Below are positions 6,980-15,928 of a stretch of 52,045 bases of DNA, piece by piece. The translations under genes were made by a program, and so were the position numbers. The notes under the pieces were generated by a model. The model worked only from the letters and a program-made list of their open reading frames with translations, made no database searches and was not told the DNA's origin. Source of the DNA: CAJQQY01 sp964352225 (GTDB lineage: Bacteria; Bacteroidota; Bacteroidia; Chitinophagales; Saprospiraceae). The DNA is taken from assembly GCA_964352225.1 (NCBI GenBank), contig CAYGRM010000007.1:1-52045 (forward strand). Reading direction: 5' to 3'. Position 1 is the stretch's first letter. Each line of letters opens with the position of its first letter.

Positions 6980-7846
6980 TTAAAAACCTCCGAACATGCC
7001 ATTATCATTCGCTAAGTTTTCAGAAGGCACTTCTTGAATGACATCCCAATGCTCCGCTACTTTACCATTTTCGAAACGTAGTAAATCGTAAAAGGCGACA
7101 GGAACTCCTTTTGCAGTACCCTCTGAAATGGAGAGTACAAAGTTACCTTCTCCAATTATTTTATGATTGGTTTGGTACACCCATTCTTCTTCTGCAAAAG
7201 CCACAAAAACACTATCAATTCCATCCGCTACTGTTGGACTATGTTGTAAATAGTCAGGTTCAAAATTGGCCACTACAACTGCACCAACTTCTTCAGGTGT
7301 ACCTGTTATGATCGTATTGAAAATATTTGCGGTCTGTGTTTTATGTATTTCTGAGTTATCTAAATCTGTAATTATTGTTGCACCATCAATCAGCGTTCTT
7401 CCCGAAGGGTTCGGAGGTGTATTGGGCATTAAAGCGTCCCAATGTTCTGCTATTTTTCCATTTTCGTCAAAACGTAAAATATCAAACGATACCACCTCAT
7501 CTGCTCCAAAAGGCGCAGCATTTCTCCAAAAATTATGAATAGCTATAAAATTACCGTCTTCGAAGATTCGGATATTTTCTACCGTGGTTCCATTCTGTTC
7601 CAGTACTGGAAAAAGTGCGACAAAAGCATCTCTACCGGTGGGAATAAATGGATTGTGTTGGATATAATCTTCCGTCACTAATTCCTCGATGGTGGCAACG
7701 TCTCTTGAATTGATGGCTTCAAAAAATGCATCTATTTTTTCTCTTTGACTCATTTCGGAGATTGAGTCTTCATCCTTGTCGCAGGATGCAAAAAAAGCAA
7801 TTAGAACAAAGAGTGCTGCTACTATTTTAATATTTATGATTTTCAT
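6980..7846 (-). CDS. Lipoprotein with two SnoaL-like (NTF2-fold) domains
   Basis: The 288-residue product begins with a lipoprotein signal (LIAFFASC, acylated Cys near 22). Two SnoaL-like domains follow. The first (about 34-145) has YIQHNPFIPTG, DEVVSFDILRFDENGKIAEHWD; the second (about 168-275) has YLQHSP, FYDLLRFENGKVAEHWD. Each carries the family ending of a strand followed by xEHWD. Members act as small cyclases, isomerases or ligand-binding proteins. Located at the cell envelope, it is a paralogue of the next gene upstream. Confidence 0.82.
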   Translation of the reverse strand: MKIINIKIVAALFVLIAFFASCDKDEDSISEMSQREKIDAFFEAINSRDVATIEELVTEDYIQHNPFIPTGRDAFVALFPVLEQNGTTVENIRIFEDGNFIAIHNFWRNAAPFGADEVVSFDILRFDENGKIAEHWDALMPNTPPNPSGRTLIDGATIITDLDNSEIHKTQTANIFNTIITGTPEEVGAVVVANFEPDYLQHSPTVADGIDSVFVAFAEEEWVYQTNHKIIGEGNFVLSISEGTAKGVPVAFYDLLRFENGKVAEHWDVIQEVPSENLANDNGMFGGF

Positions 7847-7856
7847 TTTTTTTATT

Positions 7857-8738
7857 TTAAAAGTTAAACATTCCGTTTTCGTTGGCTAAGTTTTCGGTAG
7901 GAATTTCTTGAATGACATCCCAATGCTCTACGGCTTTACCATTTTCAAAGCGTAACAAATCATAAAATACTTGCTTTTTTCCGCTCCATTTTCCCTCGCT
8001 TATGGTCAGTACAAAATTTCCTTCACCCAATACTTTGTGTATTTTAGTATACTTAAACATGTTGTTTTGAGAAGTGAGATATTCAACTGCTTCTACGATA
8101 CCAGCTAATCCATCTTTTATACCAGGATTATGTTGGTCGTATTGCTCCGCACTTATGTAATCGGTAATTTTTTCAGGATTTTTACCCATCAAAATGTCCT
8201 CTACCATCGCTTTTGCCAATGCTTTATTTTCGGTAGTTTTATCTAAATCTTTAGCAGTTGTCGGACCGTCGGTCTGTGTTCTTCCGCTAGCGGTTTCTTT
8301 TACTAAAGTAGTCATAGCATCCCAATGCTCGGCAACTTTGCCATTATCGTCTAAGCGAATAATATCAAATGATACCATCTCATCAGCCCCAAACGGTTTA
8401 GCATTTCTCCATATGTTGTGCATAAATACATAATTGCCATCTTGGAACATTCGAATATTCTCAGCGGTCGTACCGTTTTCTTGTAGGACAGGCATCATTC
8501 CAATAAATGGCTCCAATCCTGTTGGAATAAATGGATTATGCTGAATGTAGTTTGCGTTAGCCAGTTCGCGCATAGTTGCAGGTTCATTTTTGAAAACAGC
8601 ACCTAAAAAAGTGCCCACGGTTTCTTTTTCATTCATAGTTGAAGGTTTAGATTTTTGATTAATATCGCTTGACGTTTCAGTCGAATTACAGGCCGCGATT
8701 AACCCTGTAAATAATAGAATTGAAAATATTTGTTTCAT
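7857..8738 (-). CDS. Lipoprotein with two SnoaL-like domains, paralogue of the neighbour
   Basis: I use the ATG at 8736-8738 because it opens a lipoprotein signal (MKQIFSILLFTGLIAACNS); the longer frame to 8804 would run through the divergent promoter. The mature 293-residue product has two SnoaL-like domains, with QHNPFIPTG and FDIIRLDDNGKVAEHWD in the first, QHNPGIKDG and FYDLLRFENGKAVEHWD in the second. It ends ENLANENGMF, almost like its neighbour (ENLANDNGMF), so the pair arose by gene duplication. It is first in the reverse operon, 10 bp from the next gene. Confidence 0.83.
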   Translation of the reverse strand: MKQIFSILLFTGLIAACNSTETSSDINQKSKPSTMNEKETVGTFLGAVFKNEPATMRELANANYIQHNPFIPTGLEPFIGMMPVLQENGTTAENIRMFQDGNYVFMHNIWRNAKPFGADEMVSFDIIRLDDNGKVAEHWDAMTTLVKETASGRTQTDGPTTAKDLDKTTENKALAKAMVEDILMGKNPEKITDYISAEQYDQHNPGIKDGLAGIVEAVEYLTSQNNMFKYTKIHKVLGEGNFVLTISEGKWSGKKQVFYDLLRFENGKAVEHWDVIQEIPTENLANENGMFNF

Positions 8739-8761
8739 ACTTAAATATTTATTACTTTTAA

Positions 8762-8833
8762 TTTGCAAGCAAAAATATATAAATAACTTTTGATTTGCAA
8801 GCAATTTTTAAAATAAATTGCATTTTGCAAGTA
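8762..8833. promoter_or_regulatory. Divergent promoter region with three TTTGCAAG operators, likely HxlR target
   Basis: TTTGCAAGCA at 8762-8771 and 8794-8803 and TTTGCAAGTA at 8824-8833 are spaced 32 and 30 bp, about three turns. A forward promoter fits TTTG (8762-8765), 18 bp, then TAACTTTTG (8784-8792). A reverse -7 box TATTTTTG fits 8777-8770. The first repeat overlaps both promoters, so one bound regulator could control both directions. Confidence 0.65.
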
Positions 8834-8854
8834 AAAAATAATAAATTCATTAAA

Positions 8855-9286
8855 ATGATCAATAAATTTCGTTGTAATTGTCCTTTCACTTCAGCCTTGG
8901 ATGTCTTAGGTGACAAGTGGATGTTGGTTATTGTAAAGCAGATGCTAATAGAAGACAAAGAGACCTTTAAAGATTTTACTGAAAGTGAGGAAGCCATTGC
9001 TACCAATATTCTTTCGACCAAACTCAAACTGCTGGAAGAATTGGGAATTATTATTAAAACGAAACGACCGAATAATAAGAAGACCAACCTCTATCTTTTA
9101 ACTGATAAAGGATTGGCTTTAACCCCCATACTTGTGGAGCTGGCAACTTGGAGTGATAGTTATCTTAGGGATATTCATCCGACCATTGTAAATGGAGAGG
9201 CAATAGAATTATTACGGGAAGACAAAGCAGCTTTTGCAGTTGCGTTAGAGAAAAAATACAGGGAAAAATTGGCTGGACTAATTTAG
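8855..9286 (+). CDS. HxlR-family winged-helix transcriptional regulator
   Basis: With the start at 8855 the protein is 143 residues and opens MINKFRCNCPFTSALDVLGD, followed by KW: the family signature of an N-terminal Cys-Pro and the GxKW tryptophan. It continues with ATNILSTKLKLLEELGII (recognition helix) and the wing ending YLLTDKG. HxlR proteins are usually DNA-binding dimers that sense aldehydes, oxidants or electrophiles, some through the N-terminal Cys; here Cys7 and Cys9 are candidates. It is divergent from the SnoaL-SDR operon, and three repeats lie in the shared 116-bp region, so it most likely controls that operon and itself. Confidence 0.9.
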   Translation: MINKFRCNCPFTSALDVLGDKWMLVIVKQMLIEDKETFKDFTESEEAIATNILSTKLKLLEELGIIIKTKRPNNKKTNLYLLTDKGLALTPILVELATWSDSYLRDIHPTIVNGEAIELLREDKAAFAVALEKKYREKLAGLI

Positions 9287-9371
9287 CATGCGATAATGTT
9301 CTCCAAGTGACTCTGCTAGACATATACGGAGCATCGGCTGCATCTAGTATTGAATCACAGAAATATAATAT

Positions 9372-10307
9372 ATGAACAAACATCAAATTTTATTAATTCA
9401 GATTGGGATTTGTCTTTTATTGTGTGGCTGCAAAAAGCCTACCCCTCTTTCAGATTCAGTTCTTGAATTGAACGATTACCAAAAAAAAGTTCTCAATAAT
9501 CTTTATGTTGACATTGATGAAATATATAATAGAACAGAAATGTACCTTTCTTCCTATGGAATTCCTAAGTTTGATAGCGGTAAGGTAACTGTATTCAAAA
9601 AAAATAACGGTAAATATGCTCCAGCTTCATCATTTCTTTTAAAAGATAGCATGTTGGTAAATTTTGGTAGGCCAGATCTTAATAATCCTATACTTTATGA
9701 TGATAATGGAAATCTTCTACAGATCCAGAAAATGACTTTTACATATGAAGGAGACAACGTTAAGGCCTCAAATAATGGTGTTGCTAATTGGGAATTTGAG
9801 CACGAAAGCAATTGTGTAATTCGTCGGTATATATCTCGAACTTCAAGTTTTCATGAAACAAAAAAATTTTGCTACAATCAAGATAAAAGATTAATGTTAT
9901 TTGAATGGTTTAACAATTCTGACTCTACTACTACTTTCGAATATTTTAAGTATGATGAAGGGATGTTAATTGGAAAAGTGCATTTAGAAATTAAAGATCT
10001 TGACACCCTGATAAACCAAAGAGTAGTAACAGAATCTGTTGAAAACGGATTGATTACGAAATATCAAACTGGAGTTGATCAAGTTATAGTTGGAAGAGAT
10101 ACTTTTCAAGTTAGCTACCCATTTGAGAATGAATATTTTTTAATAGACGAGGATCCTTTAACAATTCTCAAGAAGGTTCTTGAATTTGATAAATTAAAAG
10201 AAGAGATTATTTTCACATTTAATGAAAATGGACATCTAACTGAATATTATACCAAAGGTGATAATCGAAGAAAGTATAGAGTAAAATATGAATATGAAAA
10301 GCTATAA
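9372..10307 (+). CDS. Hypothetical lipoprotein
   Basis: The 311-residue product starts with a lipoprotein signal, IGICLLLCGC followed by KKPTP. The remainder is a run of short strand-rich segments with Asp, Asn, Gly and Tyr turns (YDDNGNLLQIQKMTFTYEGD; EYFKYDEGMLIGKVHL; FTFNENGHLTEYY), resembling the degenerate YD/RHS-like repeats seen in many Bacteroidota lipoproteins. No catalytic motif is visible. It stands 85 bp after the HxlR gene on the same strand; no functional link is apparent. Confidence 0.7.
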   Translation: MNKHQILLIQIGICLLLCGCKKPTPLSDSVLELNDYQKKVLNNLYVDIDEIYNRTEMYLSSYGIPKFDSGKVTVFKKNNGKYAPASSFLLKDSMLVNFGRPDLNNPILYDDNGNLLQIQKMTFTYEGDNVKASNNGVANWEFEHESNCVIRRYISRTSSFHETKKFCYNQDKRLMLFEWFNNSDSTTTFEYFKYDEGMLIGKVHLEIKDLDTLINQRVVTESVENGLITKYQTGVDQVIVGRDTFQVSYPFENEYFLIDEDPLTILKKVLEFDKLKEEIIFTFNENGHLTEYYTKGDNRRKYRVKYEYEKL

Positions 10308-10390
10308 AATAAATTTGTAATGCTTGAAATGAAGATCGCAGTCTCTACAAACGTTGTGGCTGTTTTGAAAAAAATCGTATTAAAAACAAT

Positions 10391-11428
10391 ATGTCTAAAA
10401 AGAAATCAAAACGAATAATTAGAATTTTATTACTTATAGGAACAATTGCCTCTTTATACTTTGTTCCTTGGCCAATAGTAAAAGCTTGGATAGTTCCATT
10501 ACCTATAAATGTTCAGGAACAAGTAAATAAGGCGACTGATTATGGATTTGATGGCATTGTTGTTTATGTAGATGAAAAAGGTAAAAACCCTGCATTTTAT
10601 TCAGCAGGTTATAAAAATAGAGAAAGTAAAATCCCTGCCGACCCTAATTCATTGTTCAAAATTGCTAGCGTTAGCAAACTATATACTGCCCTTGCAATCA
10701 CTAAATTGGTAAACGATGGACGTTTGTCTTTGGATAAAACGCTTGGTAATTATTTTCCTGAACTCGTAGGGAGAATAGAAAATACCGATAAAATTACCTT
10801 AAGAATGATGGTTCAACATCGAAGTGGCATTCCCAATTATACAGACACTCATCATTATTGGGTTCAACCAAAGGAAAGCGACAAAGAAAGATTGGAATTA
10901 GTACTTGATTTACCAGCCAGCTTTGAACCCGATACAGCTTTTGAGTATAGTAATACTAACTACTTACTACTTTCAAAACTGATAGAAAAAGTTACCAATG
11001 AAAGTAAATTTCAATACATTAAGGGAGAAATTTTAAACCCCCTACATCTCAAAAATACTTATGCCTCTATTCATGATGTCAATTTAGACGATGTAATGAG
11101 TGGTTATTATGTTGGCTATGAAAACGATTTAAAGACAGACGATAATGGTGTAATGTTGGCAACAGCAGAAGATCTAGGTAAATTTATACGAGCTTTAAAT
11201 GACGGCTCAGTATTTAAGGATAAGAAAGAACAGGAAATCTATACTTCAATTTACAAGTATGAACATACGGGATTGATTCCTGGCTATCAAACGATTGCAA
11301 AATATCACAAGGACATTGATGCAGTAGTCATTCAATTCACAAATACTGTAGACTTTGAAGGCTACAACTGGAATTTATCAGAATTAATGTATAGTCGAAT
11401 TGTGAAAATAATAAGAAATAAAAATTAG
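10391..11428 (+). CDS. Serine hydrolase of the beta-lactamase (class C/PBP-like) family
   Basis: The 345-residue protein has a basic N-terminus (MSKKKSKRIIRI) and one membrane segment or uncleaved signal. The active-site motifs are in order: SVSK in IASVSKLYTALAI near residue 95, YSN in EYSNTNYLLL near 189, and HTG in YEHTGLIPGYQ near 298, in the position of the KTG triad. The family covers esterases, D-aminopeptidases and peptidoglycan-acting enzymes, so true beta-lactamase activity should not be assumed. It follows the lipoprotein gene by 83 bp. Confidence 0.85.
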   Translation: MSKKKSKRIIRILLLIGTIASLYFVPWPIVKAWIVPLPINVQEQVNKATDYGFDGIVVYVDEKGKNPAFYSAGYKNRESKIPADPNSLFKIASVSKLYTALAITKLVNDGRLSLDKTLGNYFPELVGRIENTDKITLRMMVQHRSGIPNYTDTHHYWVQPKESDKERLELVLDLPASFEPDTAFEYSNTNYLLLSKLIEKVTNESKFQYIKGEILNPLHLKNTYASIHDVNLDDVMSGYYVGYENDLKTDDNGVMLATAEDLGKFIRALNDGSVFKDKKEQEIYTSIYKYEHTGLIPGYQTIAKYHKDIDAVVIQFTNTVDFEGYNWNLSELMYSRIVKIIRNKN

Positions 11429-11450
11429 CCAAAACAATGGCTCAATTCCC

Positions 11451-11560
11451 TAAAGTTAAGCCAAAAAGCTGATTGATAATTGGAGGAAGAATCTATGTTT
11501 TTAGATCGCATTTTCCTTTGTTATAGTTTTGTAATCAAATACGTGTGTTTATTGTTATTT
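11451..11560. repeat. Intergenic duplicated element, copy 1
   Basis: This stretch resembles 14329-14434. The first 41 aligned bases differ at 7 positions, and a later block (agttttgtaatcaaatacgt and following, 34 bases) differs at 5, all transitions. No reading frame is shared. It lies in the 432-bp gap after the serine hydrolase gene; nothing else was recognised there apart from the short repeat at 11650. Confidence 0.6.
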
Positions 11561-11649
11561 AAAATATAGTTGCCTCATAAATTCTAAAAGGAAAATTATT
11601 TTGTAAGTATTTATATCATTATATTTTTAGCATTTACAAGACAGGTTTG

Positions 11650-11678
11650 TAATTTTAACCACCTGAAAAGGATAAACG
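11650..11678. repeat. 29-bp intergenic repeat, copy 1
   Basis: Matches 17166-17194 with 3 differences in 29 bases (core attttaaccacctgaaaag). Both copies lie in non-coding DNA on the same strand. Confidence 0.55.
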
Positions 11679-11860
11679 AATATCAGAACAAGACAGGTTA
11701 GACAAACCGAAATTGAAGGAATCAAATTTGACAAATTTTCCCCATCTAATTAATTTCTCGTACTTAGTTTGATCAGCCTTTATATTTAGGAGGAATTGAG
11801 TAAATTTGGGAAAAAAATATTGCTAATCAAGAGTTAGCAAGCGTAGTTAGAATTAATAAG

Positions 11861-13075
11861 ATGAAGGAACCACTAATACCAAGTAATGAGGATGAAAGAC
11901 TTGCAGATGTAATTGCACTTAACTTAACGAATTTTGATAAGGCAGAGCATTTTGATAGAATCGTTTTGATTGTTTCAAAATGCTTTAATGTACCTATAGC
12001 TTATTTTTCATCGATTGAAAGCACGCAACAAATAATACATAGTTCTTGTGGTATAGGTGATGTTACAAGTGATAGATCAACTTCATTTTGTGGACATACA
12101 ATTTTACAAGATGAAATTTTTATAATTGAAGATACGCTCAAAGATGAACGATTTTTTGATAACCCAATGGTAATTAATGATCCAAAAATTAGATTTTATG
12201 CTGGCTTCCCTTTAAAGAGTCTACTTGGTAATAATGTTGGAGCACTATGCATAGCAGATACGGTTCCAAGAAAACTTGATGATGAAGAATTAAATGTTTT
12301 TAAAGCTATAGGAAAACTTCTAGTTGAACGACTTCGGATGTATAAGTTGGAAAGTATTCAAAGCCAAATCCAAGAATCAAAGGACAAATTAGAATCTTTA
12401 AATAAAGAATTATTACAATCTAAGCGATTTTACCAACAGATATTCGGACAGTATATGGATGAATCACTATTGGACAGAGTTATCAATGAGGAGCAACAAC
12501 CTAAATTAGGTGGCGAGGAAAGGTTTGTTACTATATTGATGAGTGATTTGAGAGGTTTTACATCCTTGTCTTCAAAGTATGAGGCTAAAGTTGTTGTCGA
12601 CATCCTCAACTTGTATTTTGATGAAATGTTTGCGATAATTCACCAACACGAAGGATATATTAATGAGATTCTGGGTGATGGAATTCTTGTGGTATTTGGT
12701 GCGCCTAACCAAGTTCAGAATTGTACTAAGAAAGCTATTAATTGTGCAAGAGAAATGCAGAAAAAAATGCAGGAAGTCAATGACACGCTACATAGAAGGA
12801 ACTTGCCCTCTTTAGAAATGGGCATTGGAATAAATAGTGGAAATTTAATTGTTGGAAATATTGGGTCAAAAAAACGAATGAAATATGGTGTAGTAGGGGA
12901 GGTTATCAATATTGCAGCAAGATTAGAATCATTAGCCAGTCCAAATCAAATTTTGATAACTGAGTCCACCTTCAGTAAAAATGCAGATTGGGTTCATCCA
13001 GTTGGGCAGATGAGAACAAAACTTAAAGGTTTAGAAAAGCCTGTGGTGATTTACGATGTTTCGGAATTATCCTAA
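11861..13075 (+). CDS. GAF domain - coiled coil - class III nucleotide cyclase
   Basis: The 404-residue soluble protein has a GAF domain (about 25-165; STSFCGHTILQDE, FYAGFPLKS), a coiled-coil linker (about 170-195) and a class III cyclase catalytic domain (about 215-400). Both metal aspartates are present (ILMSDLRGFTS and LGDGILVVFGAP), as are the transition-state Asn and Arg (VGEVINIAARLES). The position before the second metal site that holds Lys in adenylate cyclases is Glu here (NEILGDG). It probably makes cAMP or cGMP in response to a ligand on the GAF domain. It is a single gene with large gaps on both sides. Confidence 0.87.
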   Translation: MKEPLIPSNEDERLADVIALNLTNFDKAEHFDRIVLIVSKCFNVPIAYFSSIESTQQIIHSSCGIGDVTSDRSTSFCGHTILQDEIFIIEDTLKDERFFDNPMVINDPKIRFYAGFPLKSLLGNNVGALCIADTVPRKLDDEELNVFKAIGKLLVERLRMYKLESIQSQIQESKDKLESLNKELLQSKRFYQQIFGQYMDESLLDRVINEEQQPKLGGEERFVTILMSDLRGFTSLSSKYEAKVVVDILNLYFDEMFAIIHQHEGYINEILGDGILVVFGAPNQVQNCTKKAINCAREMQKKMQEVNDTLHRRNLPSLEMGIGINSGNLIVGNIGSKKRMKYGVVGEVINIAARLESLASPNQILITESTFSKNADWVHPVGQMRTKLKGLEKPVVIYDVSELS

Positions 13076-13263
13076 AAAGAAAATCTGTATATAATGACGA
13101 TTTTTCCTAAACCTCGCTACTGCGTATACACCCTTGTTATGGACAATCTGGATACAAACAAAAGACATGGTTGACAGAGTTCAAGAATCAAAAAGGCTGT
13201 TATATTGTAATTCTAGTTCAAGCAATGTTAATTTCAATAATTTCACATAATTGGTATAAATAA

Positions 13264-13428
13264 ATGGAAAAAAATTATAGAACAATAATCCTTGTATTTA
13301 TTGCACTCTCAATACTAAGTTGTAAAAAGGATCCAGTAAAGGTATTAGTTAATACAAATTTTGTAATTAATAATAACCTTATTATAGACAGTAAAAGTTT
13401 ATCCATATCCAATAATGGAAAAATATAA
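13264..13428 (+). CDS. Very small lipoprotein (54 residues)
   Basis: The frame opens MEKNYRTIILVFIALSILSC, followed by KKDP, a textbook lipoprotein signal with the acylated Cys at residue 20, and ends after a short mature part (VNTNFVINNNLIIDSKSLSI). The stop at 13426-13428 is 8 bp before the signal-peptide ATG of the next gene, suggesting a translationally linked pair. It may instead be the truncated N-terminus of a longer lipoprotein. Function unknown. Confidence 0.5.
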   Translation: MEKNYRTIILVFIALSILSCKKDPVKVLVNTNFVINNNLIIDSKSLSISNNGKI

Positions 13429-13436
13429 ACATAAAT

Positions 13437-14302
13437 ATGAAAAACCAAATCGCAATTTTTTTCCTCTTATTTTCCACAGCAACAGTTGTACTTGCTCAAA
13501 GTTATACCATTTCTTCCGAAATAGTAGTTTTAAGGAAATAGACAGCATTCAATTAAAAATGAAAGTTGTTCTTCCTCCCCAAAGAGATAGTAGTGATCTC
13601 CTTCCAGCCATGGTATTCTTCTCAGGAGGTGGTTGGCACCAATGTGATTTGAAACAATTTGAACCTCATGCAAGATACTTTGCTGAAAGAGGAATCGCAT
13701 GTTTTTTAGTGGAATACAGGGTGTGGAGTATCCATCGGGCGAGTATCTTTGATTGCATCGCAGATGCGAAATCGGCTATTAGATATGTAAATGAAAATGC
13801 TCAAAAATATAACATAGATAAGGATAAAATAATTGCTGTTGGAGGTTCATCAGGGGGGCATTTGGCAGCAGTAACTGCTATGACAGATGGTTATGACGAT
13901 CCTAACGATAATCTTTCTATCAGTTCAAAACCGAAAGCATTGATTTTATTCAATCCTGTAATAAATCTTGGCCCAAGTGATACTCAAGTTTATGCATGGA
14001 TAGGTGAGAAGTATAAAGATTTGTCGCCATTACATAACATAAAGCCCGAAACTCCACCGACCATTATGTTTTATGGAACTGAGGACGGTGGAATTTCCAT
14101 GGAAGCATCTGCATATTTTTGTGCCGCGATGAAAGCAGTAGGAAGCCGTTGTGATTTATTTCTATATGAAGGACAAAAACATGGCTTCTTCAATCTAAGT
14201 TATAGTGAGTTCTATTTTAAAGAAACAGTTTTCGAAACAGATAAATTTCTTCATTCTTTAGGCTACCTAGAAGGAGAACCAACAATTATGGATAAAAAAT
14301 AA
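13437..14302 (+). CDS. Secreted alpha/beta hydrolase (BD-FAE-like esterase), probably frameshifted after the signal peptide
   Basis: From about 13529 the frame codes for an esterase/lipase-fold enzyme: MVFFSGGGW (oxyanion hole), nucleophile elbow GGSSGG, a Lys/Asp-rich DDPNDNL loop, FYGTEDGG with the acid, and the catalytic His in GQKHGF. The same frame extends back to an ATG at 13415, but there it encodes an implausible Phe/Ser/Cys-rich leader that overlaps the preceding gene's stop. The ATG at 13437 opens, in another frame, a perfect signal peptide (MKNQIAIFFLLFSTATVVLA, then Q) and hits a stop at 13539. So a one-base loss or two-base gain lies at about 13521-13532, a mutation or a sequencing error. 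Confidence 0.7.
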
Positions 14303-14328
14303 AGCTTAAAAACAACGTATCAATTATA

Positions 14329-14434
14329 TAGAGTTAAGTCAAAACGCTGGCTGATAATTTGAGGACGAAACAATTTTTGCACCTCACATTTATCTTTTTC
14401 TAATTTTATAATTAAACACGTATGTTTATTGTTA
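14329..14434. repeat. Intergenic duplicated element, copy 2
   Basis: Related to 11451-11560, with conserved blocks at both ends (ctgataatttgagga; cacgtatgtttattgttat). It occupies much of the 366-bp gap between the esterase and the DUF2254 gene; nothing else was recognised there. Confidence 0.6.
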
Positions 14435-14668
14435 TAAAAAATATTCTAACCTTATTTCCTAAATGGATTGTGTCGTCACTCTATTCAAATAACGAAAAGA
14501 TCTCATGATCATAAGCTTAGAATTAAGATATTCAACTTTTAGAGTATCTTACGATTAAAGGATTTTTTAAGCAGAGTAATTTCATAAAATGATGTTAGCA
14601 ATAGACAACTTTTAATCTAAATTACAATAGGAAATTTTTCTAAAGAAATTTTCATAAAATAATTATAT

Positions 14669-15928
14669 ATGCGGGATAATATCAATTTTTTTTTCAATCG
14701 GATAGCTGAAAAATTATGGTTTAAGCCACTTGTCTTTTGTTTGTTATCAATAGCAGGAGCACTTATTGCCCATCTTGCTGATGATACTTTCATGACTGAT
14801 ATAGTTCCTAAAATTGAAAAAAGCTCTCTTGAGGATCTGCTTTCAACCATTTCTGATATTATGCTCGTAATAGCAATATTTGCAGTAGGTTCTATGCTTT
14901 CTGCGTTTTCTGCCGCGAGTGGTTCAGCTACTCCAAGATCATTTGAACTTATCGTTTCTGACGATGTGTCCCAAAATGCGCTATCTGTTTATATTGGATC
15001 TTTTATTTTTAGTATCGTAGCTGAGATTGCCTTAAAAAACGGGTTTTATGGTGAAGCTGGTTATTTTGTTTTATTCATCTTAACTATTGCCGTTTTTACG
15101 ATAGTGATCTTAACTTTTTTAAGATGGGTAGAGCGAATATCAAAACTGGGTCGCCTTGGGCATACTATAAAAAAAGTTGAAAAAGCAACAGCTGATGTTA
15201 TTAAGAAAAGACTTGAAGAGCCCCTAATGGGTGGTTTACCTACAAAGCAAAGAGCTGATAAAGGAATTCCTATTTTTAGTCATCAGATTGGCTATGTCCA
15301 ACATATTAACGTTGACTTTCTACAGGAATTCGCAGAAACTGCTGATGTCATTATAAATTTAAGCTGTATGCCTGGCACATTTATATCTCCTGACAAGCCA
15401 ATATTATATATCATTTCACCACAAGAAAAAGCACCAGATATCGAAAAGGAGAAGCTAAGAAACGCATTTGTTATTGACGATAGTCGTTCTTTTTTTGATG
15501 ATCCTCGTTTTGGTTTGATTGCCCTAAGTGAAATTGCTAGTCGGGCTTTATCACCTGGAATCAATGATCCTGGAACAGCAATAGCGATTATTGGTAGCCA
15601 TGTTCGTTTATTCGTTTTATGGCTTGAAAAAGGAAAAAAAGTATATCCCAAAAAGATAAAGTACGATCGGATAGAGGTTCCTGAAGTTGCAATTGAGGAT
15701 ATTTTTCATGATGCTTTTAGACCAATTGCCCGTGATGGAGCAGATAATATTGAAGTCATGCTTCGTCTGCAAAAAGCATTTACTACTATTGCTTTTGTTG
15801 CTTCTAATGAAGTTAAAGAAATAGCATTAACTCATTCTCTCCATGCTTATCAGAGAGCTGAATTAGCAATTGAGAATAAGCGAGATTTAGATATGTTGAA
15901 AAAAGAATGCCCATATACAAGTAATTAG
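14669..15928 (+). CDS. DUF2254 family predicted membrane protein
   Basis: The 419-residue product has four membrane segments: about residues 18-36 (PLVFCLLSIAGALIAHL), 64-85 (IMLVIAIFAVGSMLSAF), 106-124 and 132-150. They are followed by a large soluble domain. The segment ISEIASRALSPGINDPGTAI is nearly identical to the DUF2254 hallmark (SRALSPxINDPxTA), and the S/T-P-R after the second segment (GSATPRSF) is also typical. Function of the family is unknown. The gene is monocistronic by spacing (366 bp before, 250 bp after). Confidence 0.87.
   Translation: MRDNINFFFNRIAEKLWFKPLVFCLLSIAGALIAHLADDTFMTDIVPKIEKSSLEDLLSTISDIMLVIAIFAVGSMLSAFSAASGSATPRSFELIVSDDVSQNALSVYIGSFIFSIVAEIALKNGFYGEAGYFVLFILTIAVFTIVILTFLRWVERISKLGRLGHTIKKVEKATADVIKKRLEEPLMGGLPTKQRADKGIPIFSHQIGYVQHINVDFLQEFAETADVIINLSCMPGTFISPDKPILYIISPQEKAPDIEKEKLRNAFVIDDSRSFFDDPRFGLIALSEIASRALSPGINDPGTAIAIIGSHVRLFVLWLEKGKKVYPKKIKYDRIEVPEVAIEDIFHDAFRPIARDGADNIEVMLRLQKAFTTIAFVASNEVKEIALTHSLHAYQRAELAIENKRDLDMLKKECPYTSN

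Noticed and set aside
6952..7008. Extended start of the membrane protein at 6418-6951
   Set aside because: It overlaps the end of the upstream lipoprotein gene and adds a polar leader before the first membrane helix.
8739..8804. Extended N-terminus of the first SnoaL lipoprotein
   Set aside because: It would run through the divergent promoter and repeats and would bury the lipoprotein signal.
10391..11428. Calling this gene a beta-lactamase resistance gene
   Set aside because: The SxxK, YxN and HTG motifs are shared by esterases and peptidases of the family; nothing points to antibiotic hydrolysis.
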